NCBI RefSeq assembly: GCF_900114015.1
Contig: NZ_FORN01000035.1
Location: 1 to 64,000, forward strand
Source: Caulobacter sp. UNC279MFTsu5.1
GTDB taxonomy: Bacteria > Pseudomonadota > Alphaproteobacteria > Caulobacterales > Caulobacteraceae
Direction of reading: 5' to 3'
DNA: 64,000 nucleotides
Within the stretch, counting starts at the first letter, position 1, and each line of letters opens with the position of its first letter. The position numbers and the translations under genes were made by a program. The notes beneath the pieces are model-generated. The model worked only from the letters and a program-made list of their open reading frames with translations. It was not told the DNA's origin and did not search any database. Below, piece by piece: positions 23,513 to 33,090 of the stretch.

Positions 23513-25234
23513 TTAAGCCGCCGCCTTCTGCTGAACCATGCCCTTGAGCAGGTCCATGGTCTCGGGCGAGCCGGCCAGCTCCTCGCGGGCTTCCGGGGCG
23601 CGGGCCAGCTTCATGACCTCGGCCTTGGCCTTGTCGGCGACAGGGCCGGTGGGGCCGGCTTCGCCCATGGCCAGCTTGATCAGCACGGCCAGCTTCTGGG
23701 GCAGGGGCGCGGGGGCGCGGACCAGCATGGCCACCAGGCGGGCGTCGGTCTCGATCATGCCGCCCACCTCGCCCAGGCGGACGCACAGCGGTTCGTAGTC
23801 CTCGACCACCAGGCCCGAGCGGACCAGGGCCTTCTGCAGGGCGGCCAGGGCGGCCAGCTTCGACGCCGCCGAGTCCGGACCCTGGCGCAGCTCGCGCTCG
23901 AAGCGCAGGGCCAGGACGTTGGCCGACAGCCAACGGGCGGCCATGCGCTTGTTGACCGCGCCCATGACGTTCTCGGCCAGGCGGATCAGCATCTGGATCT
24001 CTTCACGCGACGAGCGGTCGCGGCCGAGCAGGGCTTCGATGAACTCGCCGTTCAGCAGGGTCTTGGAGCGGGTGGTGAAGGCGCTGGTGATGTCTTCCGG
24101 CGGCAGGATGCGGCCCGCGGCGGCCGTCAGGCTCATGGCCAGGGCGCGCAGGTATTCGATCTCGGCCTCGGCGTCGGCGGGTTTCAGGCGGCGGACGCCG
24201 TTCAGCTCCTTGAGCACGCGCTGGGCGATCGACATCCGCACGGCGGGGAAGGCCTCGCCGCTCAGCCAGTCGCACAGGCGCCGGGCCGTGCCGGAGAGCT
24301 CGGGCATGCAGTTGCGCACCCCGGCCTCGACGCGGATCAGACCCTCGACCTGGGCGCCGCCGGCCAGGCGGGTCATGGCCGCCAGGGTCGTGCCGAGGTC
24401 GGCGTCGCCCCCCTTGTCATTGGCGCCCAGCAGGTCGGCCATGCCGGCCTTGGAGCCGATGATCTCGGCCAGGGGCGTCTCGATGGCGGCCAGGGCGGCG
24501 GCGCGGGCCTTGGGGTCGCTGGGCGCGGCGTCGGCCAGGTCCAGCAGGCGGGCGATCTTCTCGGACCAGTTCTTGCCGGGCGCGATCGAGGCGGCGACGC
24601 CGGCCCCCAGCAGGAAGGCGCGGTCGGGATCGGCGGACAGCCGCTCGGCGGCGCGGGCGAAGCCTTCCTTGTCCAGGTCGGGCAGGGCGCCCTTCTTGAA
24701 CTGCTTCATCAGGTTGGCGACCGTGCGCTCGACCAGGCCCTGGAAGGTGCGGATCAGCTCGTGGACCGACATGCCCCGGGCCTCGGCCTCGGGGATGGCG
24801 ATCTTCTGCAGGGCGTGCTGCAGGTCGGTGCCGGAGGCTTCCAGCTTCTCGACCAGGTCGGGACGGTGCAGCAGCTCGAACGGGGTGGCGTTGTGGCGGG
24901 CCAGCCAGCCTTCCAGCAGGCGGCCGATGCGGTCACGGGCGTGGGCGGTGTAGAGGTCGGCGGGCTGGACGCAGAGCGGATCCAGATCCTCCTGCACCTT
25001 CTTGGGCTTGCCGCCGTCGACCTGGCCCTTGGTGAAGATCGAGATCGACTTGTATTCGCGGGTCTCGGGGTCGAGCGTCTCCTTGCTGACCCGCACGGCG
25101 ATCGCCCGCCCCTGCTCCAGCGCCTCCTCGGCGGTCTGCAGGGCGTGGGCGCGGATCTCGGTCGCCATGTCGAGCGTCCACTGCGCGCCGGGCTTGCGGC
25201 GCACGAACAGCTCGTAATGGACTTGGTCGCTCAT
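23513..25234 (-). CDS. Large soluble protein, function unknown
   Basis: A 573-residue protein, mostly alpha-helical, without signal peptide or membrane spans. The N-terminal 70 residues (VHYELFVRRKPGAQWTLDMA, then VRVSKETLDPETREYKSI) look like a small mixed alpha/beta domain; the rest is helical and rich in Ala, Leu and Glu with a KGALPDLDKEGF stretch. No family was recognised. ATG 25234 follows GGGGAG. It is divergent from chvI. The absence of similar motifs suggests a lineage-specific cytoplasmic protein. Confidence 0.75.
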   Translation of the reverse strand: MSDQVHYELFVRRKPGAQWTLDMATEIRAHALQTAEEALEQGRAIAVRVSKETLDPETREYKSISIFTKGQVDGGKPKKVQEDLDPLCVQPADLYTAHARDRIGRLLEGWLARHNATPFELLHRPDLVEKLEASGTDLQHALQKIAIPEAEARGMSVHELIRTFQGLVERTVANLMKQFKKGALPDLDKEGFARAAERLSADPDRAFLLGAGVAASIAPGKNWSEKIARLLDLADAAPSDPKARAAALAAIETPLAEIIGSKAGMADLLGANDKGGDADLGTTLAAMTRLAGGAQVEGLIRVEAGVRNCMPELSGTARRLCDWLSGEAFPAVRMSIAQRVLKELNGVRRLKPADAEAEIEYLRALAMSLTAAAGRILPPEDITSAFTTRSKTLLNGEFIEALLGRDRSSREEIQMLIRLAENVMGAVNKRMAARWLSANVLALRFERELRQGPDSAASKLAALAALQKALVRSGLVVEDYEPLCVRLGEVGGMIETDARLVAMLVRAPAPLPQKLAVLIKLAMGEAGPTGPVADKAKAEVMKLARAPEAREELAGSPETMDLLKGMVQQKAAA

Positions 25235-25388
25235 CGGCAAAGGGCTCCCCGAAGCTCCCTTATGGGATACAAGACCTTAAGGTGAGGTTGCCGTCCGCAA
25301 CGCCTTGTGGGCGCCCTTGGCGGGCGCGCGCCGCAATCGCGCCACGCTGGGGTCGCAAAAGGCGGGGAAAGCTTAGCCGCCCCGCGCG

Positions 25389-25417
25389 TTGTAGAGGGCG
25401 ACGCCGATCGATAGTAT
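25389..25417 (+). promoter_or_regulatory. Candidate chvI promoter
   Basis: TTGTAG (25389-25394), 17-base spacer, TAGTAT (25412-25417), with the start codon 36 bases further on. The inverted repeat CCGAT-N7-ATCGG (25404-25420) overlaps the -10, so it may also be an auto-regulatory site. Confidence 0.45.
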
Positions 25418-25452
25418 CGGCAGGAAAACCGCGAAAGGACCCATAGGGCTCG

Positions 25453-26163
25453 ATGGCCGATATTACTCTCATCGACGACGACGAGAACATCGTCGCTTCG
25501 GTTTCGCTGGCGCTGGAAAGCCATGGCCACGTGGTCAAAGCCTATTACGACGGCGCGTCGGGGCTGGACGCGGTCGAGAGCCAGGCGCCCGACCTGGTGA
25601 TCCTGGACGTCAAGATGCCGCGCATGGACGGCATGGAAGTGCTGCGCCGCCTGCGCCAGACCACCGAGATCCCGGTGATCATGCTGACCTCCAAGGACGA
25701 CGAGATCGACGAGATCCTCGGCTTCAACCTCGGGGCCGACGACTACATCCACAAGCCGTTCAGCCAGCGCCTGCTGCTGGAGCGGGTCAAGGCCGTGCTG
25801 CGCCGCGCCCGCCCCGAGGAGGAGGACGCCGCCAGCGCCGCCCCCGGCTCGGCCAATTCCAAGATCATGAAGCGCGGCAAGCTGACGCTGGACTCCGCGC
25901 GCCACGACAGCCTGTGGGACGGCAAGCCGGTGCGCCTGACGGTCACCGAGTTCCTGCTGCTGCAGTCGCTGGCCCAGCGCCCGGGCTTCGTGAAGAGCCG
26001 CGACAACCTGATGGACGCCGCCTACGACGATCAGGTCTATGTCGACGACCGCACCATCGACAGCCACATCAAGCGCATGCGCAAGAAGTTCCGCCAGGTC
26101 GATCCGGAGTTCGATTCCATCGAAACCCTGTATGGCGTCGGCTACCGATATCGCGAATCCTGA
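25453..26163 (+). CDS. chvI: Response regulator ChvI
   Basis: A 236-residue OmpR-family regulator. The receiver has IDDDENI, the phospho-acceptor Asp in [18 protein letters not shown] and HKPFSQRLL. The winged-helix domain ends in [12 protein letters not shown] and [10 protein letters not shown]. The pattern and its neighbours identify ChvI, which with ChvG governs the envelope and acid-stress response in alphaproteobacteria. chvG follows after 7 bases. Confidence 0.95.
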   Translation: MADITLIDDDENIVASVSLALESHGHVVKAYYDGASGLDAVESQAPDLVILDVKMPRMDGMEVLRRLRQTTEIPVIMLTSKDDEIDEILGFNLGADDYIHKPFSQRLLLERVKAVLRRARPEEEDAASAAPGSANSKIMKRGKLTLDSARHDSLWDGKPVRLTVTEFLLLQSLAQRPGFVKSRDNLMDAAYDDQVYVDDRTIDSHIKRMRKKFRQVDPEFDSIETLYGVGYRYRES

Positions 26164-26170
26164 TCGCAAG

Positions 26171-27868
26171 ATGGCCGGGGAGCCCGGGCCGGAGGCCGAG
26201 CCGAAACAGCGTTTGACCTGGCCCAGGCTCGGCTGGCCCAAGTTCGGCTGGCCCAGGGGTTCGCGCCTGGGCCGGCTGATCATCGGCCTGAACCTGCTGG
26301 CCCTGGCCGTGCTGCTGGGCGGGGCGCTGGTGCTGAACGAGCTGCGCAGCGGCCTGATCAACACGCGCATCGACAGCCTGACCACCCAAGGCGAGCTGAT
26401 CGCCAACGTGATCGATCTGGCCGCCACGGTCGGCGACCCCGAGCCGCGCCTGGTCCCCGACCAGGCCAGCGACATCCTGCAGAGCCTGTTCATCCCGCGC
26501 TCGCAGCGCGCCCGGCTGTTCGACGCCGAGGGCAACCAGCTGGCCGACAGCTACGTCGTCGCCGACCGCGTGGAGTCCAAGGCGCTGCCGCCGGCCCGCA
26601 AGCCCGGCCAGCCGGCCTTCGGCCTGCCGACCCACAGTCCCGACACCAAGCCCCGGGTCGCCGAGGCGGCGCGCGAGGCCCTGGCGGCCGAGATCGCCCA
26701 GGCCAAGCTGGGCGAGCCCGTGGCCGGAACCCGCATCGACGAGATGGGCGAGCGTGTGGTGTCGGTGTCGATCCCCATCCAGCACGTGCGCGCGGTCCTG
26801 GGCGTCCTGACCCTGGAGGCCGGCGACGTCGACCAGATCATCGCCGCCGAGCGCAAGGCCCTGCTGCCGTTCGCCCTGATCGCCATCGCCACCACCCTGA
26901 TCTCGTCGTTCCTGCTCAACCGCCTGATCGCCCAGCCGGTGCTGCGCATGGCCAGCGCCGCCGATCGCGTGCGGCTGGACGGCGCGCGGGCCATCTCCCT
27001 GCCCGACATTTCCGACCGCAAGGACGAGTTGGGCGACCTGTCGCGGGCCCTGGAGGAGATGACCGATTCGATGTCCGAGCGGATGGACGCCATCGAGCGC
27101 TTCGCCGCCGACGTCGCCCACGAGATCAAGAACCCCCTGACCTCGATCCGCTCGGCGATCGAGACCCTGGACCTGGTGACCGATCCCGCCGCCCGGGCCC
27201 GGCTGCTGGGCATCCTGCAGCAGGACGTCACCCGCCTGGACCGGCTGGTCACCGACATTTCCAATGCTTCCAGGCTGGACGCGGAGCTGTCGCGCGAGGC
27301 GCCGCGGGCCTTCGAGCTGAACGGCCTGCTGGCCGAGGTCATCCATTTGTACGAGGCCCAGCTGCGTCCGGGCGAGGCCCCGGGCAGCGTGCGGGTGACC
27401 TTCGACGCCAAGGGCGCGCCGCAGCACGCCCGGATCGTGGCGCGCGAGACCCCGGTGGGCCAGGTGTTCCGCAACCTGATCGACAACGCCCGCTCGTTCA
27501 GCGCCGCCGACGGCGAGGTGCGGGTCACGCTCAAGCGCGATCCGGGCCTGCGCGATCATCACAATCGCCTGATCGTCACGGTCGACGACGACGGCCCCGG
27601 GATCCCGCCCGACAATCTGGAGACGATCTTCGAGCGGTTCTACACCTCGCGGCCCAAGGGCAAGGCGTTCGGCGGCAATTCGGGCCTGGGCCTGTCGATC
27701 GCCCGCCAGATCGTCGAGGCGCATGGCGGGACCATGCGAGCCGAGAACCGCAAGGACGCCAAGGGCAAGGTGATCGGGGCGCGGTTCGTGGTCGACCTGC
27801 CCGAGGCCGGCGCCCACAACGGTCACCATCATCACGGCGGCCAACGCGATGGGGGCGCGCGCGAATGA
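26171..27868 (+). CDS. chvG: Sensor histidine kinase ChvG
   Basis: A 565-residue membrane kinase. An N-terminal basic/Trp-rich stretch is followed by a membrane span (about residues 36-57), a periplasmic sensor region, a second span (about 235-257), HAMP, the H-box FAADVAHEIKNPLTSIRSAIE, the N-box NLIDNARSFS and DDDGPGIPPDNLETIFERFY. The tail is His-rich (GHHHHGG). It phosphorylates ChvI. ATG 26171 follows the chvI stop; ATG 26132 within chvI is an alternative. The last four bases overlap hprK (ATGA). Confidence 0.94.
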   Translation: MAGEPGPEAEPKQRLTWPRLGWPKFGWPRGSRLGRLIIGLNLLALAVLLGGALVLNELRSGLINTRIDSLTTQGELIANVIDLAATVGDPEPRLVPDQASDILQSLFIPRSQRARLFDAEGNQLADSYVVADRVESKALPPARKPGQPAFGLPTHSPDTKPRVAEAAREALAAEIAQAKLGEPVAGTRIDEMGERVVSVSIPIQHVRAVLGVLTLEAGDVDQIIAAERKALLPFALIAIATTLISSFLLNRLIAQPVLRMASAADRVRLDGARAISLPDISDRKDELGDLSRALEEMTDSMSERMDAIERFAADVAHEIKNPLTSIRSAIETLDLVTDPAARARLLGILQQDVTRLDRLVTDISNASRLDAELSREAPRAFELNGLLAEVIHLYEAQLRPGEAPGSVRVTFDAKGAPQHARIVARETPVGQVFRNLIDNARSFSAADGEVRVTLKRDPGLRDHHNRLIVTVDDDGPGIPPDNLETIFERFYTSRPKGKAFGGNSGLGLSIARQIVEAHGGTMRAENRKDAKGKVIGARFVVDLPEAGAHNGHHHHGGQRDGGARE

Positions 27869-28299
27869 TCCGCCATGCGGGCCTGATCGCCCGGCGGGTC
27901 GCCGGAACCTGGCGCGGCGCGCTGATCGAAGGCCCGTCGGGCGTCGGCAAGAGCGACCTGATGCTGCGGGCCCTCGACCAGGGCTTCGTCCTGGTCGCCG
28001 ACGACCGCACCCTGGTGTTCGTGTCCGGCGGCAGGCTGCATGGCCGCGCGCCGGACGCCCTGGCCGGGTTGATCGAGGCCCGCGGCCTGGGCGTGCTGCC
28101 CCAGCCGCATCGAACGTTTTGCCGGATCGATCTTCTGGTACGCTGCGTGGATGGGCCGCGGGCGGTCGAGCGGTTGCCCGATCCCACGTTCCAGGTCATC
28201 GAAGGCGTTTCCACGCCGGTGCTGGACCTGTGGCCTCTGGAACCCGGCGCGCCGGGGAAAATCAGGCGGGTGTTTGAGCATCTTGGAGTCACCGACTAA
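27865..28299 (+). CDS. hprK: HPr kinase/phosphorylase, short alphaproteobacterial form
   Basis: A 144-residue protein comprising only the catalytic C-terminal domain of HprK. The Walker A motif GPSGVGKS (residues 23-30) and the LVADDRT strand are clear. The N-terminal domain found in Firmicutes is absent, as usual in alphaproteobacteria. It phosphorylates a Ser on HPr and reverses this. The ATGA overlap with chvG and nearness to EIIA and HPr imply that carbon/nitrogen phosphotransfer and envelope signalling are coordinated. Confidence 0.92.
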   Translation: MIRHAGLIARRVAGTWRGALIEGPSGVGKSDLMLRALDQGFVLVADDRTLVFVSGGRLHGRAPDALAGLIEARGLGVLPQPHRTFCRIDLLVRCVDGPRAVERLPDPTFQVIEGVSTPVLDLWPLEPGAPGKIRRVFEHLGVTD

Positions 28300-28311
28300 C
28301 AAGCGTATCAA

Positions 28312-28330
28312 GGCGGCCCGCGCGGCCGCC
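28312..28330 (+). promoter_or_regulatory. Perfect GC hairpin between hprK and the EIIA gene
   Basis: GGCGGCC-CGCGC-GGCCGCC, seven base pairs, in the 75-base gap after hprK. No T-run follows. It may protect or process the transcript and set different levels for the genes on either side. Confidence 0.4.
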
Positions 28331-28374
28331 TCCCTGCCGCCACGGGTTATGGGGATCCGTTTGAGAGATCAGGC

Positions 28375-28782
28375 ATGATCGGGCTCGTGATAGTCACGCA
28401 CGGGCGGCTGGCGGAGGAGTTCGTCTCCGCCATGGAACATGTGGTCGGACCGCAGGGCGCGGTGAAGGCCATTTGCATCGGCCCGGAGGACGACATGGAA
28501 CGTCGCCGGTCGGACATTCTGAAGGCGTGCGCCGCGGTCGACCAGGACGGCGACGGCGTGATTCTGCTGACCGACATGTTCGGCGGCACGCCGTCGAACC
28601 TGGCCATCTCGGTGATGGAGCAGACCAAGGCCGAGGTGATCGCCGGCCTGAACCTGCCGATGCTGATCAAGCTGGCCAGCGTGCGCCAGCGCGAGAACCT
28701 GCAGGCCTGCGTCGCCCACGCCCAGGAGGCTGGACGCAAATATATCTCCGTGGCCTCCTACGTGCTGGCAGGGGAAAAATGA
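28375..28782 (+). CDS. PTS system mannose-type EIIA component
   Basis: A 135-residue EIIA of the mannose (Man) family. The phosphorylated His 9 lies in VIVTHGRLAEEF and the family block LLTDMFGGTPSNLA is present, followed by a NLPMLIKL strand. No EIIB or EIIC permease genes are near, so it is probably regulatory, as in other alphaproteobacteria where EIIA-Man receives phosphate from HPr. It overlaps the HPr gene by four bases (ATGA). Confidence 0.93.
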   Translation: MIGLVIVTHGRLAEEFVSAMEHVVGPQGAVKAICIGPEDDMERRRSDILKACAAVDQDGDGVILLTDMFGGTPSNLAISVMEQTKAEVIAGLNLPMLIKLASVRQRENLQACVAHAQEAGRKYISVASYVLAGEK

Positions 28783-29057
28783 GTCGCATGGCGGCGCGCA
28801 CGGTCGAGATCGTCAACGAGCGGGGGTTGCACGCCCGCGCCTCGGCCAAGTTCGTCAAGCTGGCCTCGGGCTTCGACGCCGAGGTCACGGTCGCCCGCGA
28901 CGGGACCAGCGTCGACGCTCGCTCGATCATGGGTCTGATGATGCTGGCCGCCGGCATCGGCTCGACCATCGACATCGCCGCCGAGGGCCCCGAGGCCGAC
29001 GCGGCGGTCGAGGCCCTGATCGAACTGGTGTCGAACCGGTTCGACGAGGAGCGCTGA
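28779..29057 (+). CDS. ptsH: Phosphocarrier protein HPr
   Basis: A 92-residue HPr with the phosphorylated His 18 in NERGLHARASAKF and the HprK-regulated Ser 49 in ARSIMGLMMLAA. It accepts phosphate from enzyme I (not in the window) and passes it to EIIA-Man. It starts by ATGA overlap with the EIIA gene. The presence of both phosphorylation sites fits the nearby HprK. Confidence 0.94.
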   Translation: MSRMAARTVEIVNERGLHARASAKFVKLASGFDAEVTVARDGTSVDARSIMGLMMLAAGIGSTIDIAAEGPEADAAVEALIELVSNRFDEER

Positions 29058-29087
29058 AGCCGCTCGCCGAACCGGGTCGGACCGCGC

Positions 29088-31850
29088 TCAGGGGACGGGG
29101 TCGCCGTCCGCATCGACGTGGCGGATCTCGCCGAGCTTGAGCGCCGCCAGGCCCGGCTCGATCTTCTTGCGGTCGCCGACGATCACCCAGACCAGGGCCC
29201 CGTCACGCACCACCTTGCGGGCCGCCTCGCCGGTTTCGGCGAGGGTCACCGCCCGCACCTTGTCGGCGTAGCCGTCGTAATAGTCGTCGGCGCGGCCGCG
29301 ATAGGCCATGTCCGTCAGATAGCCGGCGACCGCGTTGTTGGTCTCCCACGCTCCCGGCAGCGACAGGGTCATGTTGTTCTGGGCCATGGCCAATTCCTCG
29401 GCGGTCACGGGTCTGGGCCCGACGACGCCGGTCAGCTCCTTGCGCAGCTCGGCCGCCGATTCCGCGGTCTTGTCGGTCTGCACCGAGGCGTAGGCGTTGA
29501 AACGCCAGGGCCCACGGCCGCCGCCCACGAAGCTGGAGGCGCCATAGGACCAGTGCTTGTCCTCGCGCAGGTTCATGTTCAGGCGCGAGACGAAGGCGCC
29601 GCCCAGCACCGTATTGAAGGTGTCGATGGCGATCTCGTCCTGGTCGTTGCGCGGCGGCGCGATGTTGCCGGCCAGGATCATCGACTGCTGGGCGTCGGGC
29701 TTGTCGACCAGATAGACCAGGGGTTTGTTGCCGCCGGCGGCGGGCGGCACGGCGATCGGCGGCACGGCGGCGGGCTGCCAGCCGGCGAACGCCGTCTCCA
29801 GGGCCGGCGTCAGCTTGCCGGCCTCGACGTCGCCGACCACCACCAGGACGGCGTTGTTGGGGTGGAACCAGCGGGCATGGAAGGCGGCCAGCTCGTCTCG
29901 ACGCAGGGCGCTTAGGCTCTTCTCGGTCGAGATGCGACCGTAAGGGTGGTCGCGCCCGTAGATCGCCGGTCCGATCACCCGGAACGCCATGTTGGAAGGG
30001 TTGCGCTTCTGCTGCTGGACGCCGGCGATGGCCAGGGCGCGCTCGCGCTCGACGTCGGCCGGACGAAAGGCGGGATTCTCGATCACGTCGGCGAACAGGG
30101 CCAGCGACGGCGTCAAGGTCGCCGCCAGGGTGCTCATGCTGACATAGGAGGCCTCGCCGCCGCCACGTGTCGAGAGGCTGGCTCCCAGGCCGCTGAGCTC
30201 CTCGCTTATGCCGATGGCGTCGCGCGTCGTCGTGCCGTCGTCCATCAGCGACATCGCCAGCGAGCCCGTGCCGGTCTTCTCGCCGGCGAAGTCCGGGGCG
30301 TATCCGGTGTTGACCATCAGGCTCAGCTCGACGGTCGGGGCGGCGTGGCGCTCGACGACGATCACCTTCAGGCCGTTGGACAGGGTCAGGCGCTTGGCCG
30401 TCGGAAACACCGGGCTGGCGGTCTGGGCCGGCGTGGGCATGGTCTTGCGGTCGGCCCCCGGCCCGCTGGCCGCGAAGTCCGGAACCGGCAGGATGGACAG
30501 GGTATAGGACCCGTCGGACAGCCAGCGCTGGGTCGCGCCCTGGATCTGGCGCGGCGTCACGGTCTTCAGGACCGCCAGGTCTTCCTTCCAGGCGTCGGGC
30601 GAGTCGTGGAAGGTCTGGCTCTGGGCCAGCAGGTCGGACTTGCCGCCGAACCCGCCGATCCGCTCCAGGCCCTGCAGGATATTGGCGGCGCGGCGGGTGC
30701 GCACGCGGTCCAGCTCCGCCGCCGTCGGGCCCGCGGCGATCAGCTTGGACACCTCCTCGTCGACCTCGCGCTCGATGCGCGCCAGGTCCTGGCCCTGTTT
30801 CGCCGTGACCTCGATCACGAACTGGCCGGCGATCTCGCGCGTCCAGGCGTAGGCGGTGACGTCGGTGGCGATCTGCTCGTCGAACACCAGCCGCTTGTAG
30901 AGGCGCGAGCCCTTGTCCGAGACCAGCAGGTCGGAGGCCAGGTCGAGCAGGCGGGCGTCGGCGTCGCCGTCCTGGGGGATGTTCCACACCTTGTAGAGGC
31001 GCGGCTGGGCGACATGGTCATAGGCCACCTCGCGCTGGGCGCCGGAACGCTTGGCGATCCAGACCTTGGGATGGGCGACGGGCGGGCCGGGCGGGATGTC
31101 GCCGAAATAGGTCTCGACCTTGGTCTTGGCCTCGGCCGGCGTGATGTCCCCGGCCAGCACGATGGTGGCGTTGGTCGGACCGTAATAGGTGCGGAACCAC
31201 TCCTTCACGTCATCCAGCTTGGCGGCGTTCAGGTCGTCCATCGAGCCGATGACGGTGTGGCCGTAGGGGTGCTCTTCGGGGTAGGTGGCCTTGGTGATCA
31301 GGTTCCAGGCCTGGCCGTAGGGACGGTTCTCGCCCTGGCGCTTCTCGTTCTGGACGACGCCGCGCTGCTCGTCGAGCCGGGGCTGGTCCAGGGCGCCCAG
31401 CAGGTGGCCCATGCGGTCGCTCTCCAGCCACAGAATGGTGTCCAGCGCGCTTTTGGGGACGTTCTGGAAGTAGTTGGTGCGGTCGTTGTTGGTGGTGCCG
31501 TTCATGTCGGTCGCGCCGATGCGCTCGGTGACCTTGAAGAAGTCGTCGTTGTGATTCTCGCTGCCGTTGAACATCAGGTGCTCGAACAGGTGGGCGAAGC
31601 CCGAACGGCCGCGGGGCTCGTCCTTGGCGCCGACGTGGTACCAGATGTTGATCGCCACGATCGGCGCCTTGTGGTCCTCGTGGACCAGCAGCGTCAGGCC
31701 GTTCTTCAGGACGAACTTGGTGTAGGGGACGTCCGGATCCGGCAGCGCCGGCCGCGCGGCGACGGTTGTCGCGGCCTTGGCCGTCGGCGCGGCCAGCGCC
31801 GGTGATGCGACGAGCAGGGCCGCGGCTGCGGCCGAAATGAATAGTTTCAC
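29088..31850 (-). CDS. Exported M16 (pitrilysin/insulinase) metalloprotease
   Basis: A 920-residue protein with a Sec signal peptide (cleavage near residue 20, LALAAP). It has tandem M16 units. The first has the inverted zinc motif HLFEHLMFNGS (His 87, Glu 90, His 91) and a further Glu in QNEKR; the second, from about residue 490, lacks HxxEH and is the usual inactive half. Such periplasmic proteases degrade peptides of the clam-shell size class. The gene is separate from HPr (convergent, 30 bases) and follows bioB in the same direction. Confidence 0.9.
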   Translation of the reverse strand: MKLFISAAAAALLVASPALAAPTAKAATTVAARPALPDPDVPYTKFVLKNGLTLLVHEDHKAPIVAINIWYHVGAKDEPRGRSGFAHLFEHLMFNGSENHNDDFFKVTERIGATDMNGTTNNDRTNYFQNVPKSALDTILWLESDRMGHLLGALDQPRLDEQRGVVQNEKRQGENRPYGQAWNLITKATYPEEHPYGHTVIGSMDDLNAAKLDDVKEWFRTYYGPTNATIVLAGDITPAEAKTKVETYFGDIPPGPPVAHPKVWIAKRSGAQREVAYDHVAQPRLYKVWNIPQDGDADARLLDLASDLLVSDKGSRLYKRLVFDEQIATDVTAYAWTREIAGQFVIEVTAKQGQDLARIEREVDEEVSKLIAAGPTAAELDRVRTRRAANILQGLERIGGFGGKSDLLAQSQTFHDSPDAWKEDLAVLKTVTPRQIQGATQRWLSDGSYTLSILPVPDFAASGPGADRKTMPTPAQTASPVFPTAKRLTLSNGLKVIVVERHAAPTVELSLMVNTGYAPDFAGEKTGTGSLAMSLMDDGTTTRDAIGISEELSGLGASLSTRGGGEASYVSMSTLAATLTPSLALFADVIENPAFRPADVERERALAIAGVQQQKRNPSNMAFRVIGPAIYGRDHPYGRISTEKSLSALRRDELAAFHARWFHPNNAVLVVVGDVEAGKLTPALETAFAGWQPAAVPPIAVPPAAGGNKPLVYLVDKPDAQQSMILAGNIAPPRNDQDEIAIDTFNTVLGGAFVSRLNMNLREDKHWSYGASSFVGGGRGPWRFNAYASVQTDKTAESAAELRKELTGVVGPRPVTAEELAMAQNNMTLSLPGAWETNNAVAGYLTDMAYRGRADDYYDGYADKVRAVTLAETGEAARKVVRDGALVWVIVGDRKKIEPGLAALKLGEIRHVDADGDPVP

Positions 31851-31949
31851 GAGGCGTCCCCCAGGCGATGAATCGTGATCGACACGATCTTCACCTTAGG
31901 TTGTGACGCCAATTGGGCAAGGCTCAGCTTTGGAGCGACGGCGCCGCCG

Positions 31950-32960
31950 CTACTCCGCCGCCACCGTTTCCGGCGCCGCCGTCTTCACGCCCATCGGCCG
32001 CAGGTCCAGGTCCTGGAACAGGGCGCTGTCCTCGTCCTGGCCGGGCAGGGGGGTGGTCAAGAGCTTGCCGCCGACGAAGATCGAGTTGGCGCCGGCCAGG
32101 AAGCACAGGGCCTGCAGCTCGCGGCTCATCTCGTCGCGGCCGGCCGACAGGCGGACCATGGCCTTGGGGCAGACGATCCGGGCCACGGCGATGGTGCGGA
32201 CGAACTCGATCGAGTCGATCTGGCCTTCCTTCAGCACCTTGTCGCCCAGCGGCGTGCCGCTGACCGGCACCAGGCCGTTGATCGGCAGGCTGTCGGGGTG
32301 GGCCGGCAGGGTGGCCAGCTGGTGCAGCAGGCTGGCGCGGTCGCGACGCTGCTCGCCCATGCCGACGATGCCGCCGCAGCAGGTGCTCATGCCCGCGTCA
32401 CGGACGTAGGCCAGGGTGTCCAGCCGTTCCTGGTAGGTGCGGGTCGAGACCACGTCGCCGTAATATTCCGGGCCGGTATCGAGGTTGTGATTATAGTAGT
32501 CGAGGCCGGCGTCCTTCAGCTGCCTGGCCTGGTCCGGCGTCAGCATGCCCAGGGTCGCGCAGGTCTCCAGGCCCAGGGCCTTCACCCCGCCGATCATCGC
32601 CGCCAGCCTGGGCAGGTCGCGGTCCTTCAGCTCGCGCCAGGCCGCGCCCATGCAGAAACGCTGGGCCCCGCCGTCGCGGGCCTCGCGGGCCTTGGCGATC
32701 ACCACCTCGGCGTCCATCAGCTTCTCGGCCTTCAGGCCGGTCTTGAAGTGGGCGCTCTGGCTGCAATAGCCGCAGTTCTCGGCGCAGCCGCCGGTCTTAA
32801 CCGACAGCAACTGCGACAGCTGCACCTCCGACGGATCGAACCAGGCCCGGTGCACGGTCGCGGCCTGGAAGACCAGCTCCATGAACGGCAGGTCGAACAG
32901 GGCCTCGACCTGGTCGAGGGTCCAGTCGTGGCGAGGGTGGGCGAGGTTGATCTGGCTCAT
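31950..32960 (-). CDS. bioB: Biotin synthase
   Basis: A 336-residue radical SAM enzyme that inserts sulfur into dethiobiotin. The cluster-binding Cys residues 59, 63 and 66 lie in [16 protein letters not shown], and [19 protein letters not shown] and the final FVGGKLLTT block are present. ATG 32960 gives the family length; an upstream in-frame ATG at 33092 would overlap the divergent gene. No other biotin gene is adjacent. Confidence 0.96.
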   Translation of the reverse strand: MSQINLAHPRHDWTLDQVEALFDLPFMELVFQAATVHRAWFDPSEVQLSQLLSVKTGGCAENCGYCSQSAHFKTGLKAEKLMDAEVVIAKAREARDGGAQRFCMGAAWRELKDRDLPRLAAMIGGVKALGLETCATLGMLTPDQARQLKDAGLDYYNHNLDTGPEYYGDVVSTRTYQERLDTLAYVRDAGMSTCCGGIVGMGEQRRDRASLLHQLATLPAHPDSLPINGLVPVSGTPLGDKVLKEGQIDSIEFVRTIAVARIVCPKAMVRLSAGRDEMSRELQALCFLAGANSIFVGGKLLTTPLPGQDEDSALFQDLDLRPMGVKTAAPETVAAE

Positions 32961-33090
32961 GGCGCGCAGGTTTGGACTCCGCCAGTTTGATTGGCAAGCA
33001 CGTCCAGCGTGCGAGCCCCGCCGGGTCCCGCGCGCGAAGGCGAGCAACGGCTCATGGAGCCAAAGCCGGCGCGTCAGGTTATAAGGTCGC

